Source: Salinibacter altiplanensis
GTDB taxonomy: Bacteria > Bacteroidota > Rhodothermia > Rhodothermales > Salinibacteraceae
Length of the DNA: 60,575 nucleotides
Reading direction: 5' to 3'
Assembly (NCBI RefSeq): GCF_002894645.1
Contig: NZ_NCQY01000011.1
Span: forward strand, 66,949-127,523
The translations under genes were made by a program, and so were the position numbers. The notes below the pieces were generated by a model. The model was not told the DNA's origin. It did no database searches and worked only from the letters and a program-made list of their open reading frames with translations. This document shows positions 26,453-33,912 of the stretch, one piece after another (position 1 is the stretch's first letter; each line of letters opens with the position of its first letter).

Positions 26453-26569
26453 GAGGGCGCTGGGGAGCTGGGGAGAAGCACAGGAGGCCGGCCGGACCGG
26501 TCAAATTTGCAAGGCGACACCCGCTCGCGGGGCGAGACTGCGTGCAACCGGGGGGAGCGTGCCGTCCTC

Positions 26570-27328
26570 CTACCCGGGCCGCACGGTGCCGAGCCCTCCG
26601 TCCACGCCGATGACCTGCCCAGTGACCCAGTCGGTTTTGGGATCGAGGAGCCACGTGACCGCCGGGGCGACGTCCTCGGGGGTGCCGACGCGGCCGAGGG
26701 CGTGCATCTTCTCGGACTGCTTCCGGCCCGCCTCGGAGCTGAGGATCTGCTCCGACATTTGGCTCGTCGACCGCTCCCCGCTCCCGATGAGCCCTGGGGC
26801 CACGGCATTTACGCGGATGCCCCGGCCGGAGTAGGTGGCGGCCGCGGCCCGCATGAGGCCCGTCACGCCGCCTTTCGCCGCGGCAATCGCCTCGTGATTC
26901 TTGAGGCCGGTGCGCGAGACGGCCGATGCCATGAGCACGATCGACCCGCCGCCGCGCATCATGGGACGCCCGGCGGCCTTCACGGTGTTGAAGGCCGTGT
27001 CGAGGTTCTTTTCGATCTGGGTGCGGTACTCGTCAATGCTGGTAAGGTGGGCGGGCTTCAGCAGGACCGAGCCGACGAAGTTGACGACCCCGTCGAGGCC
27101 GCCGTAGGTGTCGATGGCGTGGGATACAGCGGCCTGCACCTGTTCGAACTCGGTAGCGTCGAGGGGCACTGCGTCGCCGCCAGTGGCCGCCGCGAGGTCG
27201 TCAAGGTCGCTTTCCGTGCGGGATCCAAGGACGAGCTGTGCGCCATCGTCGGCGAGGCGGTGGGCCACCTCGGTCCCGATGCCGCCGGTTGCGCCAAGAA
27301 GGAGGTAGACGGGAGAATCAGAAGCCAT
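26570..27328 (-). CDS. SDR-family oxidoreductase lacking the usual catalytic Tyr
   Basis: Protein of 252 aa with a classical short-chain dehydrogenase fold. It has GATGGIGTEVAHRLA for cofactor binding, the helix-4 region containing VNFVGSV in place of NNAG, and the C-terminal GVDGGLGTV. The active-site stretch reads SAVSRTGLKNHEAIAAAKGGV: Ser and Lys are present, but the position four before Lys is Ile rather than Tyr. It may be a non-classical reductase or a non-catalytic member. Substrate unknown. Confidence 0.8.
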   Translation of the reverse strand: MASDSPVYLLLGATGGIGTEVAHRLADDGAQLVLGSRTESDLDDLAAATGGDAVPLDATEFEQVQAAVSHAIDTYGGLDGVVNFVGSVLLKPAHLTSIDEYRTQIEKNLDTAFNTVKAAGRPMMRGGGSIVLMASAVSRTGLKNHEAIAAAKGGVTGLMRAAAATYSGRGIRVNAVAPGLIGSGERSTSQMSEQILSSEAGRKQSEKMHALGRVGTPEDVAPAVTWLLDPKTDWVTGQVIGVDGGLGTVRPG

Positions 27329-27440
27329 GAGGATGGGAGGAGCTTTGAAGAGACGAACACTCTTCCAAGTCTGCCTTCACGCCCAGGTTCGACGGCACAG
27401 ACACATATTCGCGGATCGTTACGGCCCCGAACAAGAAGGC

Positions 27441-28025
27441 TCATTCCTGTGAGTTGTCGGTCTGGAGCACCGCGTCGACGACGTGGAGGAGCCCATTCCC
27501 CGCTTCGATGTCGCCGTCGAGGATGTGGGCGCTGTCAACCGATACGCCACTCGGGGCGGCGTGAAGGGAGAGGGTATCGCCGCCCATCGTGATCACCGGG
27601 CGAGATTCTGAGGGTCCGTCTACTGAGACGCGGCGCTCCACAATGTGGCGGGCCAGAAGGGTGCGAAGCCGGCCCCGATCCTGCGAGAGCATGGTCTCAA
27701 TCGTGCCAGATGGACGCTCGGCGAACGCATAGTTCGGCGGTGCAAAGACGGTGTAGGGACCCCTGGTGGCCAGCACAGAATCAAGGCCGGTGGAGTCGAG
27801 GGCGGCGCGCAGGGCCGAGAACCGATCGTCGGTTGCCAGCATCCGGGGGACGGTCGTGCTGTCCGCGACGAGAGAACGAGACGAGCGGGAGGACGGGCGC
27901 TCCGACGTCCGGGGCGCGTCTGGGCCACAGGCCGCAAGTCCGATGGCAAGCGCGACGACCAGGACGCCTCCGAGCAGTATCCGACGGCGGGACCAGCGAG
28001 GCATCCACTTCGGCACGGTGTGCAT
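27441..28025 (-). CDS. Fasciclin (FAS1)-domain lipoprotein
   Basis: Protein of 194 aa. A basic N-terminus and hydrophobic segment end in the lipobox IGLAAC (Cys about residue 32). A Ser/Arg-rich linker and one FAS1 domain follow (about 60-190): GPYTVFAPPNYAFAERP, LRTLLARHIVERRV, and the closing DGDIEAGNGLLHVVDAVL. FAS1 domains mediate adhesion. The ATG at 28025 gives a normal signal peptide; the frame continues to 28211 but the extra part is non-conserved. Confidence 0.82.
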   Translation of the reverse strand: MHTVPKWMPRWSRRRILLGGVLVVALAIGLAACGPDAPRTSERPSSRSSRSLVADSTTVPRMLATDDRFSALRAALDSTGLDSVLATRGPYTVFAPPNYAFAERPSGTIETMLSQDRGRLRTLLARHIVERRVSVDGPSESRPVITMGGDTLSLHAAPSGVSVDSAHILDGDIEAGNGLLHVVDAVLQTDNSQE

Positions 28026-28248
28026 CGCGGAGATGGGGAAAGATTTGAAACGAGTGGTCCCCATCGCCCCAGGACCGGCCCTTCGAGCCGGCACGACCCT
28101 GCATGCTGCCGCCCGACACGACGCCCGCGGGCGATCCTCGGCAATCGGAGTGTGGGCAGAGACGCACGCCGCCTCTTGAGAGACCGACTGGGCACTCTCG
28201 GTGGAGTGCACTTCGCGGAGAGAACGACTCGCCCCGACAAAGAAAACG

Positions 28249-28273
28249 CCTGATCGGAGACCCCGATCAGGCG
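28249..28273 (-). terminator. Rho-independent terminator of tRNA-Asn
   Basis: CGCCTGATCGG (28249-28259) pairs with CCGATCAGGCG (28263-28273). On the minus strand it is followed by TTTTC. It begins 2 nt beyond the tRNA 3' end. Confidence 0.8.
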
Positions 28274-28275
28274 GT

Positions 28276-28350
28276 TGGCTCCCCGGGCTGGACTCGAACC
28301 AGCAGCCCTGCGGTTAACAGCCGCATGCTCTACCGTTGAGCTACCGAGGA
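28276..28350 (-). tRNA. tRNA-Asn(GTT)
   Basis: Cloverleaf of 75 nt on the minus strand including an encoded CCA. The acceptor TCCTCGG pairs with CCGGGGA, and the D-arm is GCTC...GAGC. The anticodon arm is TGCGG-CTGTTAA-CCGCA with anticodon GTT, and the T-arm is GCTGG-TTCGAGT-CCAGC. A terminator follows directly. Confidence 0.96.
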
Positions 28351-28556
28351 ATCGGACACGAAGTAGGAGGCGAAAGGAGTTCTGCGCCTCAAAATGTGCA
28401 CACGGCAAAACGACGCGGAGGGGGGTGGGTTCCGACGAGTCCGGGCGACCCGCCCGCGGTTCTCCCCGATGCGGCCCTGCTGTGCAAGGGATTGATTTTC
28501 TTTTCACGGGGGGCGGTCCAGGGGGGCGAGCGCGTGTCGCCTCTCGGGCCTCGCGT

Positions 28557-30635
28557 TCATTCTACTCGCTGAGTGTGCCCCCCCCCGTGGCGACGAAACC
28601 ATTCCAGCACGTGGGCCGCTTTGGCGGCCAGGCGGCTCGGACGGGCGGCGATGCCGTGGGACGCGCCCGGAACGCGGACGAGCGCCGTCTCCACCTCTTG
28701 CAGCTTCAGGGCCTGGTAGAACTGCTCCGATTCGGACATTGGGGTGCGGTAGTCCTCGGTGCCCGTCATCAGCATGGTGGGGGTTGTCACGTCGTCGACG
28801 TACGAGAGGGGCGAGCGGTCCATGTAGTGCTCTTCGTGGTTCCACGGCAGGCCGGGGAACCAGTACTTGACGCCGTAGGGGTACATGTCCGCCGTGAGCG
28901 CCCAGCTGTACCAGTTGATGACCGGCTTGGCGGCCACGGCGGCCCGGAAGCGATCGGTGTGGCCCACGATCCAGGACGTGAGGACCCCGCCCCCGCTTCC
29001 GCCCGTCACGTAGAGGCGATCCTCATCCACGTAGCCGCGCTCCAGCACGGCGTCCACGCCGGACATCAGGTCGTCGTAGTCGTGTCCGGGATAGTCGTGG
29101 TGGATGGCGTTGCCGAAGTTCTGGCCGTAGCTGGTCGAGCCCCGGGGATTGGTGTAGAGCACCACGTAGCCGGCGGCGGCGTACAGCTGCACCTCCGCGG
29201 AAAAGTACGGGCCGTACGAGGCAAAGGGCCCGCCGTGAATCTCCAGGATGAGCGGGTACTCCTGCGACGCATCGAAGCCCGGCGGGGTCACGATCCAGCC
29301 CTCGATCGTGCGCCCGTCATGGGACGACTCGTACGTGATCTGTTTGACGGAGCCAAGGTCGACCTGCCCAAACAGATCGTCGTTCAGGGCCGTGAGGACC
29401 CGCGCCTCGCGTCCGGCCTGGGCCACCGCCACGTCGGCCGGGCGCTGGGGCGTGGCGTGCGTGAAGGCCACCCGGCCGTTCGACGCGAGACTGAAGGAGC
29501 CGCTTGTGTAGGGGCGGCCGACGGACGTGCCGCCCACGTTCTCTGCCACGACGCGCCGTCCCCCGTCGAGCGCCACGCTGCCGATTTTGGTCGATCCCTC
29601 GTCCACGTACTGAAAGACGACGCGCTCCCCGTCGGCGGTAAACGTCGGGTTCTGGACGTCCCGGCCGAGGTTCTCGGTCAAGAGGCGGGCATTGGTGCCG
29701 TCGCGGTTCATTGCGTACAGCTTGGTCACCTGGTAGCCCTGCTCACGGTCGTCAAAGCCGGTATAGGCGACCGTGGAGCCGTCCGGCGAGAGGGCCACGT
29801 CGCCGTCCGGGCCCTGCCGGGTGGTAAGGGCCGTGACCGCGCCGCTTGCCACGTTCACGGCGTACACCTCGGTGTTGAGCGGATCGAGGCGTCGGTCCTC
29901 GTGGCGGTTGGCACTGATCAAAAGCGACTCGCCGTCGGGCGTCCAGGTGGGAGCGCCGCCGTGGTCGTAGGGACCGGTCGTGACCTGTCGCGGCGTGCCG
30001 CCCGACGCCGACACCGTGAAGAGCTGCGTGTGGCCCTTCTTGGTGTACCCGCCCCCGTCGGAGCGGTAGTAGGTCTGGTCGAAGACGTCGGGCCGTTCGG
30101 CCCAGTCGGCCCCCTCCGGCGGGCTCGGTAGGCGGGCGAACGGCTCCGGCTCCGCCGGGACGAACATCGAAAAGGCCAGCCGATCCCCCTCCGGCCCCCA
30201 CGAGAGGCCACTCGGAGACGCGTCGAGCTGCGTGATTCGGGCGGTTTGGCCGGTGTCCATCCACCGGACGAAGATCTCGGCCCCGTCGCCCTCCGTGGAC
30301 GCCACGTAGGCGACTCGATCGCCGCTTGGGGACCACCGCGGCTGCGACGCGTCTGTCTCGGGGGCAGTAATCGGACGGTGGCCCGAACCGTCCGCGCGCA
30401 CCACCCAGAGCCGGGCGGCGCGGCGGTCCTCCATCTTGTCCATGATGGTGCGGGCGTACACCACCCGGTTGCCGCTTGGCGAAATCTGTGGGTCCGACGC
30501 GTACTCCAGGTCGAACACGTGCCCCAGGTCGAAGGCGAGGGAGTCCTGGGCGTACTGCGCCTGAGCCGGGGGGGCGGCCCCCGCGAGGCCGACGAGGACG
30601 AGACCGAGAACTACGAGAAGGCGCACACTACGCAT
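28557..30635 (-). CDS. Secreted S9-family prolyl oligopeptidase/acylaminoacyl-peptidase
   Basis: Protein of 692 aa with a signal peptide (residues 1-26, ending PPAQAQ). Residues 30-420 form a WD40-like/beta-propeller with repeated SPSGNRVVYAR, SPSGDRVAYVAS and TPDGESLLISAN units. Residues 430-685 form the alpha/beta-hydrolase domain. The catalytic triad is visible: S547 in GGSGGG, D628 in TGTEDYRTP, and H660 in PGASHGI. The oxyanion-side motif EIHGGPFASYGP is present. It likely degrades peptides in the periplasm or outside the cell. It is 120 nt and divergent from the tRNA-Leu region. Confidence 0.93.
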   Translation of the reverse strand: MRSVRLLVVLGLVLVGLAGAAPPAQAQYAQDSLAFDLGHVFDLEYASDPQISPSGNRVVYARTIMDKMEDRRAARLWVVRADGSGHRPITAPETDASQPRWSPSGDRVAYVASTEGDGAEIFVRWMDTGQTARITQLDASPSGLSWGPEGDRLAFSMFVPAEPEPFARLPSPPEGADWAERPDVFDQTYYRSDGGGYTKKGHTQLFTVSASGGTPRQVTTGPYDHGGAPTWTPDGESLLISANRHEDRRLDPLNTEVYAVNVASGAVTALTTRQGPDGDVALSPDGSTVAYTGFDDREQGYQVTKLYAMNRDGTNARLLTENLGRDVQNPTFTADGERVVFQYVDEGSTKIGSVALDGGRRVVAENVGGTSVGRPYTSGSFSLASNGRVAFTHATPQRPADVAVAQAGREARVLTALNDDLFGQVDLGSVKQITYESSHDGRTIEGWIVTPPGFDASQEYPLILEIHGGPFASYGPYFSAEVQLYAAAGYVVLYTNPRGSTSYGQNFGNAIHHDYPGHDYDDLMSGVDAVLERGYVDEDRLYVTGGSGGGVLTSWIVGHTDRFRAAVAAKPVINWYSWALTADMYPYGVKYWFPGLPWNHEEHYMDRSPLSYVDDVTTPTMLMTGTEDYRTPMSESEQFYQALKLQEVETALVRVPGASHGIAARPSRLAAKAAHVLEWFRRHGGGHTQRVE

Positions 30636-30788
30636 GAGGGGGCCGGGACGGTTTGGAAATAAGAGCGCGGTCGCAAAGTATGAACTGGGGACGGAGAGTG
30701 CGAGTCTCCGCTCCAGGTGAGCGGGTGTGTGGTAATTTCAAGGAACATTTCAGGAGGCCATAGGCGTTGGGTGAGTCCACATTTTGAT

Positions 30789-30873
30789 GCCCGAGTGGCG
30801 GAATTGGTAGACGCGCGTGATTCAGGGTCACGTGGCCTTTACGGCCGTGGAGGTTCGAGTCCTCTCTCGGGCA
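30789..30873 (+). tRNA. tRNA-Leu(CAG), intact copy at the left end of the integrated element
   Basis: Cloverleaf of 85 nt. The acceptor GCCCGAG pairs with CTCGGGC, the D-stem is GCG/CGC, and the anticodon arm is CGTGA-TTCAGGG-TCACG with anticodon CAG. The long class-II variable arm is TGGCCTTTACGGCCG, the T-arm is GGAGG-TTCGAGT-CCTCT, and the discriminator is A. CCA is not encoded. A strong terminator follows at 30890-30923. The 3' 68 nt recur at 40173-40240 with two differences, marking this gene as the integration site. Confidence 0.95.
30806..30873 (+). repeat. attL-like repeat (tRNA-Leu 3' part)
   Basis: 68 nt from GGTAGAC through the discriminator base. It is identical to 40173-40240 except for A/G in the anticodon stem and T/C in the variable arm. 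Tyrosine integrases commonly use such tRNA 3' ends as attachment cores. Confidence 0.8.
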
Positions 30874-30889
30874 CCCCTTCGGGCCGTTG

Positions 30890-30923
30890 GCCCCGTTCAG
30901 TTCGATCTGAGCGGGGCTTTTTT
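30890..30923 (+). terminator. Rho-independent terminator of tRNA-Leu
   Basis: GCCCCGTTCAG pairs with CTGAGCGGGGC (one G-U) around TTCGAT, followed by six T. Confidence 0.85.
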
Positions 30924-30940
30924 ATTGCCGGTACCTGCGG

Positions 30941-30986
30941 CTGCACACAGCACTGTACACACCTCTGCTCACACTGCACACAGCGG
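30941..30986. repeat. Candidate integrase arm-type sites, left end
   Basis: CTGCACACAGC occurs twice, with ACTGTACACA between. The same words appear just inside the right end (40069-40104). Short repeated words near both ends and beside the integrase gene are what arm-binding sites look like; binding is inferred. Confidence 0.45.
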
Positions 30987-31383
30987 ACGGCTCGACGCCG
31001 TTGTGAATCAGAGAACGAACGTGCTCTCCGTCACGTCCGCCCGTCTGTGGTCGTTCCGTCTCTCACTGACGAGAGGGGGAGAGTCGCCCCCATGCTCTCG
31101 CGTCATCATGAAGGGGAGGGGGGTTCGTGAGGGTGTGCCCCTCCGTACTCACTGCAGGTACTTCAGCGCCGTTCGGTGTTCGGCCACCATCCGTTCCGTG
31201 AGTCGCCCCACCGGTTTCGAGTTCTGCAGGGTCTTCCATCCTGAGATGTGGTGCAGCCAATCAATAGACGGAGTTGTCTGTTGGCACAATTGTAGCCCAA
31301 TGCATGTTGTCAAGTCTCGCTGCGACTGATCATTAGGTCAGATCGGAGTTTGCTACCCTATCACGGACGTATTTACTTAAGAT

Positions 31384-32232
31384 ATGATGCTGTTTTCTGA
31401 AAGACAGGGATATACCCCTCTACGTGATTCAGTTCAAATTGAAGAGTTAGATAAGGAATCAAGAGTAAAAATATGGAATTATTGGGTAACGAACTTCGTA
31501 AGAGAGACAGCGTCAGGAAGAGTTATAGGTGAACTGACTGATATAAAAGAGGAAATATGGAGAATATACTTTCGAAAACCTTTAGACGAAATACCTTACA
31601 ATGAAAAATTCGTATACAATATAAAGGAACAAATCATTACAGAATTGTGGTATGAAGTTATGGACTTGGTAGAGTTATTGTGTAACTGCGAAAATAAACA
31701 TGTAGGATTGAAAGGTGCATCGGAAACACACAATAGAATATTCGAAGAAGAAAAAATAGGATATAAAATAATAGACGGAAAGGTGACTCCAATAACTGAC
31801 GAGGTGGAAGTTGAGTCAGTAGATGAAGCCATAGAAAGATCCAAAAATTTTAGTGGTGTGAGAGAGCATATTAGAAAAGCAATAGCGAATCTCTCTGACA
31901 GGAAAGATCCTGACTATGCAAACTCGATAAAGGAATCTATAAGTGCAGTGGAGTCAATATCTCAAAAAATAACGGGCGACGAATCGGCTACCTTGGGAGA
32001 AGCATTAAATAACTTGGAGGATGAAATAGAGATACATGGTGCTCTTAAGAGCGGTTGGTTGAAACTTTATGGTTATACAAGCGATGCTGATGGAATCCGT
32101 CATGCAATGAGTGAAAAGTCGAATCTATCGATGACGGACGCAAAATATATGCTTGTTACATGTGCGGCATTTATTAACTACTTGATAAGTAAGTTGGAAG
32201 AGCGGGAAGTCGGAGTGGTCGCTGAAAACTAA
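31384..32232 (+). CDS. AbiJ-like abortive-infection protein (AbiJ N-terminal domain 4)
   Basis: Protein of 282 aa. The first 110 residues resemble the AbiJ_NTD4 domain, with the signature FSERQGYTPLRDSVQIEELD and then WNYWVTNFV. The C-terminal half (about 150-275) is helical and resembles the HEPN-like region found in AbiJ proteins, ending DAKYMLVTCAAFINYLISKL. AbiJ-type proteins protect bacterial populations from phage by abortive infection. Strongly AT-rich with codon use unlike the chromosome, a sign of recent transfer. Two adjacent ATG codons make the start M1 or M2. First gene inside the left end of the element. Confidence 0.7.
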   Translation: MMLFSERQGYTPLRDSVQIEELDKESRVKIWNYWVTNFVRETASGRVIGELTDIKEEIWRIYFRKPLDEIPYNEKFVYNIKEQIITELWYEVMDLVELLCNCENKHVGLKGASETHNRIFEEEKIGYKIIDGKVTPITDEVEVESVDEAIERSKNFSGVREHIRKAIANLSDRKDPDYANSIKESISAVESISQKITGDESATLGEALNNLEDEIEIHGALKSGWLKLYGYTSDADGIRHAMSEKSNLSMTDAKYMLVTCAAFINYLISKLEEREVGVVAEN

Positions 32233-32559
32233 ATCTTGGAGTTGTGAGGCTGCACCTTTTAAGATCAGTGTCGGATCGGACCCCATGCCATAGAACCGTC
32301 CGGTCTGCAAGACACAGCATTAAATTCAGATGCCGGTCGTGCGTCCCGAGAATTCTCCGTTCACCTCGGTAAACTTTCTTCGCCCAAATGGCGCGCCTTG
32401 TCGAATCTGAGCCGGTAGAGGGTACTGTTTAGATCAGTCATATCGTCGAGAACTGTGGGCGACTCTCCCGGCGGGGATCGTTTCCCTGCAGTCCCTGCGC
32501 CCGTCCTGCAAGGTTGCGGTCAGGGGCGCTTCCGTCTCCGAAGTGCTCAGACTCTTCCT
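32233..32559. other. Intergenic region between convergent element genes
   Basis: About 330 nt between the AbiJ-like stop and the end of the minus-strand operon. I see no gene, repeat or clear terminator. Confidence 0.45.
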
Positions 32560-33120
32560 TCAGTGTCCGAAGACCGATCTGCTCGACCTGCTGACCGACG
32601 CTCCATATTTTTCATCCGTCGTCGGAATGGTCGAGATCTGCTTAGTGGAGCTGTCTATGTCCTCACGATTCAGCAGGAAGGACATTTCCTGCGCGTCCAA
32701 TTGCGCCCCATTGTCGATCTTCTGCAGCAACTGTCCGAGCCGCCCGTTTACCGAAGCCTTTTCGGACTTCAGGCGCTCTATTCTGCACCTTTTCCGACAC
32801 TGAGCGAGGGGGTTCGTCTCGTCCGAAAGCTCCCCCCTGCACTCCCGAATCTCCTTCTCTATAGACAGCACAGCCGGGTGCTTGAAGTCCTCGACGAGTT
32901 CATCAGCCGCGTCAACGGCGGGCGTCGTGGCCGTCTTTTTGGGATGCAGGGTTCGGATCGTTTCGGCCCTTGTCTTCGGCCCTGAAACGCCCCGCACATC
33001 AGCGAACTCTCGGACGGACGGGAGTTCGTCGCTGTTGTAGTGATCTTCGAGATAGGTTTGAGCCTCCCGAGCATCGACGAGGAAGGTGTCCTGTCTGCCG
33101 AGCTTCAACTGTAAGTTCAT
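32560..33120 (-). CDS. Element protein of unknown function
   Basis: Protein of 186 aa, not recognised. The N-terminal third contains FLVDAREAQTYLEDHYNSDELPSVREFADVRG in short pieces, which could be a small DNA-binding fold. Residues 80-150 are charged and helical with coiled-coil character. The ATG at 33118-33120 is chosen over an upstream start at 33165. Last gene of a minus-strand series with the two small genes upstream (189 nt gap). Confidence 0.5.
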   Translation of the reverse strand: MNLQLKLGRQDTFLVDAREAQTYLEDHYNSDELPSVREFADVRGVSGPKTRAETIRTLHPKKTATTPAVDAADELVEDFKHPAVLSIEKEIRECRGELSDETNPLAQCRKRCRIERLKSEKASVNGRLGQLLQKIDNGAQLDAQEMSFLLNREDIDSSTKQISTIPTTDEKYGASVSRSSRSVFGH

Positions 33121-33308
33121 CGTATCGGGGAAGGTTTGGGGTTGAAAAGAGCAGATCGTGAACACCGAACCGAGCGGCCCCTCTGCAAGCCTCTCTTCGG
33201 GGACCTGTAGGGGGCCGGGTTCGGCGTTCTGAAGAGTGGGTCAGTATTGGCCGCCCTGACCCTTGGCGGGAAAGTTCAGCCGGAGCGTGACCGTGGTTGT
33301 TTGGTCTT

Positions 33309-33554
33309 TCATCTGTTGAGCTGCGAGTCAATTTGTTCGACGAGACGAGAAAGAGCCTTTCCGGAGATTTCGACGGGGGAGAAGTTGCCCGCGCCAAAAT
33401 CGGAAACTTCCGCGCCCTTCGTTGCCTGCAGTGCTCCTTTCATGCGGCTTTCGCCAATTCCAAATGCAAAGGCAAGCGCCTCCACGTCCGAAGAGTAGCC
33501 GCCGTGCGGTGCGTCATCGAGCACGTCTTCAAGTTCGGTGTCGGTGTCAAGCAT
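33309..33554 (-). CDS. Small element protein of unknown function
   Basis: Protein of 81 aa, acidic N-terminus (LDTDTELEDVLDDAP), then a helix with FAFGIGESRMKGALQ. Not recognised. Its start overlaps the stop of the upstream 77-aa gene by 8 nt, which supports both being translated as one operon. Confidence 0.5.
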   Translation of the reverse strand: MLDTDTELEDVLDDAPHGGYSSDVEALAFAFGIGESRMKGALQATKGAEVSDFGAGNFSPVEISGKALSRLVEQIDSQLNR

Positions 33555-33780
33555 GGGTGTAGGAGTAGTTGATTGCTGAGAGAAGTTGCGAGAGTGAGTT
33601 AAAGTTTTCCGCTTCGTCCGCCACCCGTAGGGCGAAGTCTCGGGGCACGAGAACCTCTCCCTTCTCCGATTTTCGATGCGGGATGAGTTCCGTGTCCGTC
33701 AGGTGGTACCGCAGTGCTTGGTAAGAGTACGGCAGCGCGTCGCTGAGTGTAGAGAGCCGGACGTAATCGAAGCGGTCCAT
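33547..33780 (-). CDS. Small probable DNA-binding protein of the element
   Basis: Protein of 77 aa. The pattern YVRLSTLSDALPYSYQALRYHL followed by PRDFALRVADEAENF suggests a helix-turn-helix or MerR-like fold, as in excisionases and element regulators; this is an inference from pattern only. It is divergently placed from the polymerase-like gene, with CGCTGAGT repeats in and beside the shared control region. First gene of the minus-strand operon. Confidence 0.5.
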   Translation of the reverse strand: MDRFDYVRLSTLSDALPYSYQALRYHLTDTELIPHRKSEKGEVLVPRDFALRVADEAENFNSLSQLLSAINYSYTHA

Positions 33781-33908
33781 AGCACTTTACTGCTTAGGGT
33801 GTTGGATATCGCATGCATCAAGTTGTACGGCTCTCGACCTCAATTGCTCCAAAATAAAAAACAATAATAACGCTGAGTAAACTGTGTTGTTTCATTAGGG
33901 CGCTGAGT
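33741..33908. repeat. Three direct copies of CGCTGAGT around the divergent promoter
   Basis: The 8-mer occurs at 33741-33748, 33871-33878 and 33901-33908, all on the plus strand. The last two are exactly 30 nt apart in an AT-rich divergent region before the polymerase-like gene. They could be operator sites or iterons of a replication origin. Confidence 0.4.
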
Positions 33909-33912
33909 TTTC

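Larger units (their letters stand above)
30874..31383. other. Left end of element, non-coding
   Basis: After the tRNA terminator there are two copies of CTGCACACAGC (30941-30951 and 30974-30984) and one of ACTGTACACA (30952-30961). No credible gene is present up to the AbiJ-like start; the open frames crossing the tRNA are shadows. Confidence 0.55.

Noticed and set aside
24965-27592. Open frame of 875 codons on the plus strand opposite the photolyase and SDR genes
   Set aside because: Val/Gly/Arg-rich antisense shadow; both minus-strand genes have clear family motifs.
28275-30131. Open frame of 618 codons on the plus strand opposite the S9 peptidase and tRNA-Asn
   Set aside because: It runs through a tRNA gene and a conserved peptidase; no protein features.
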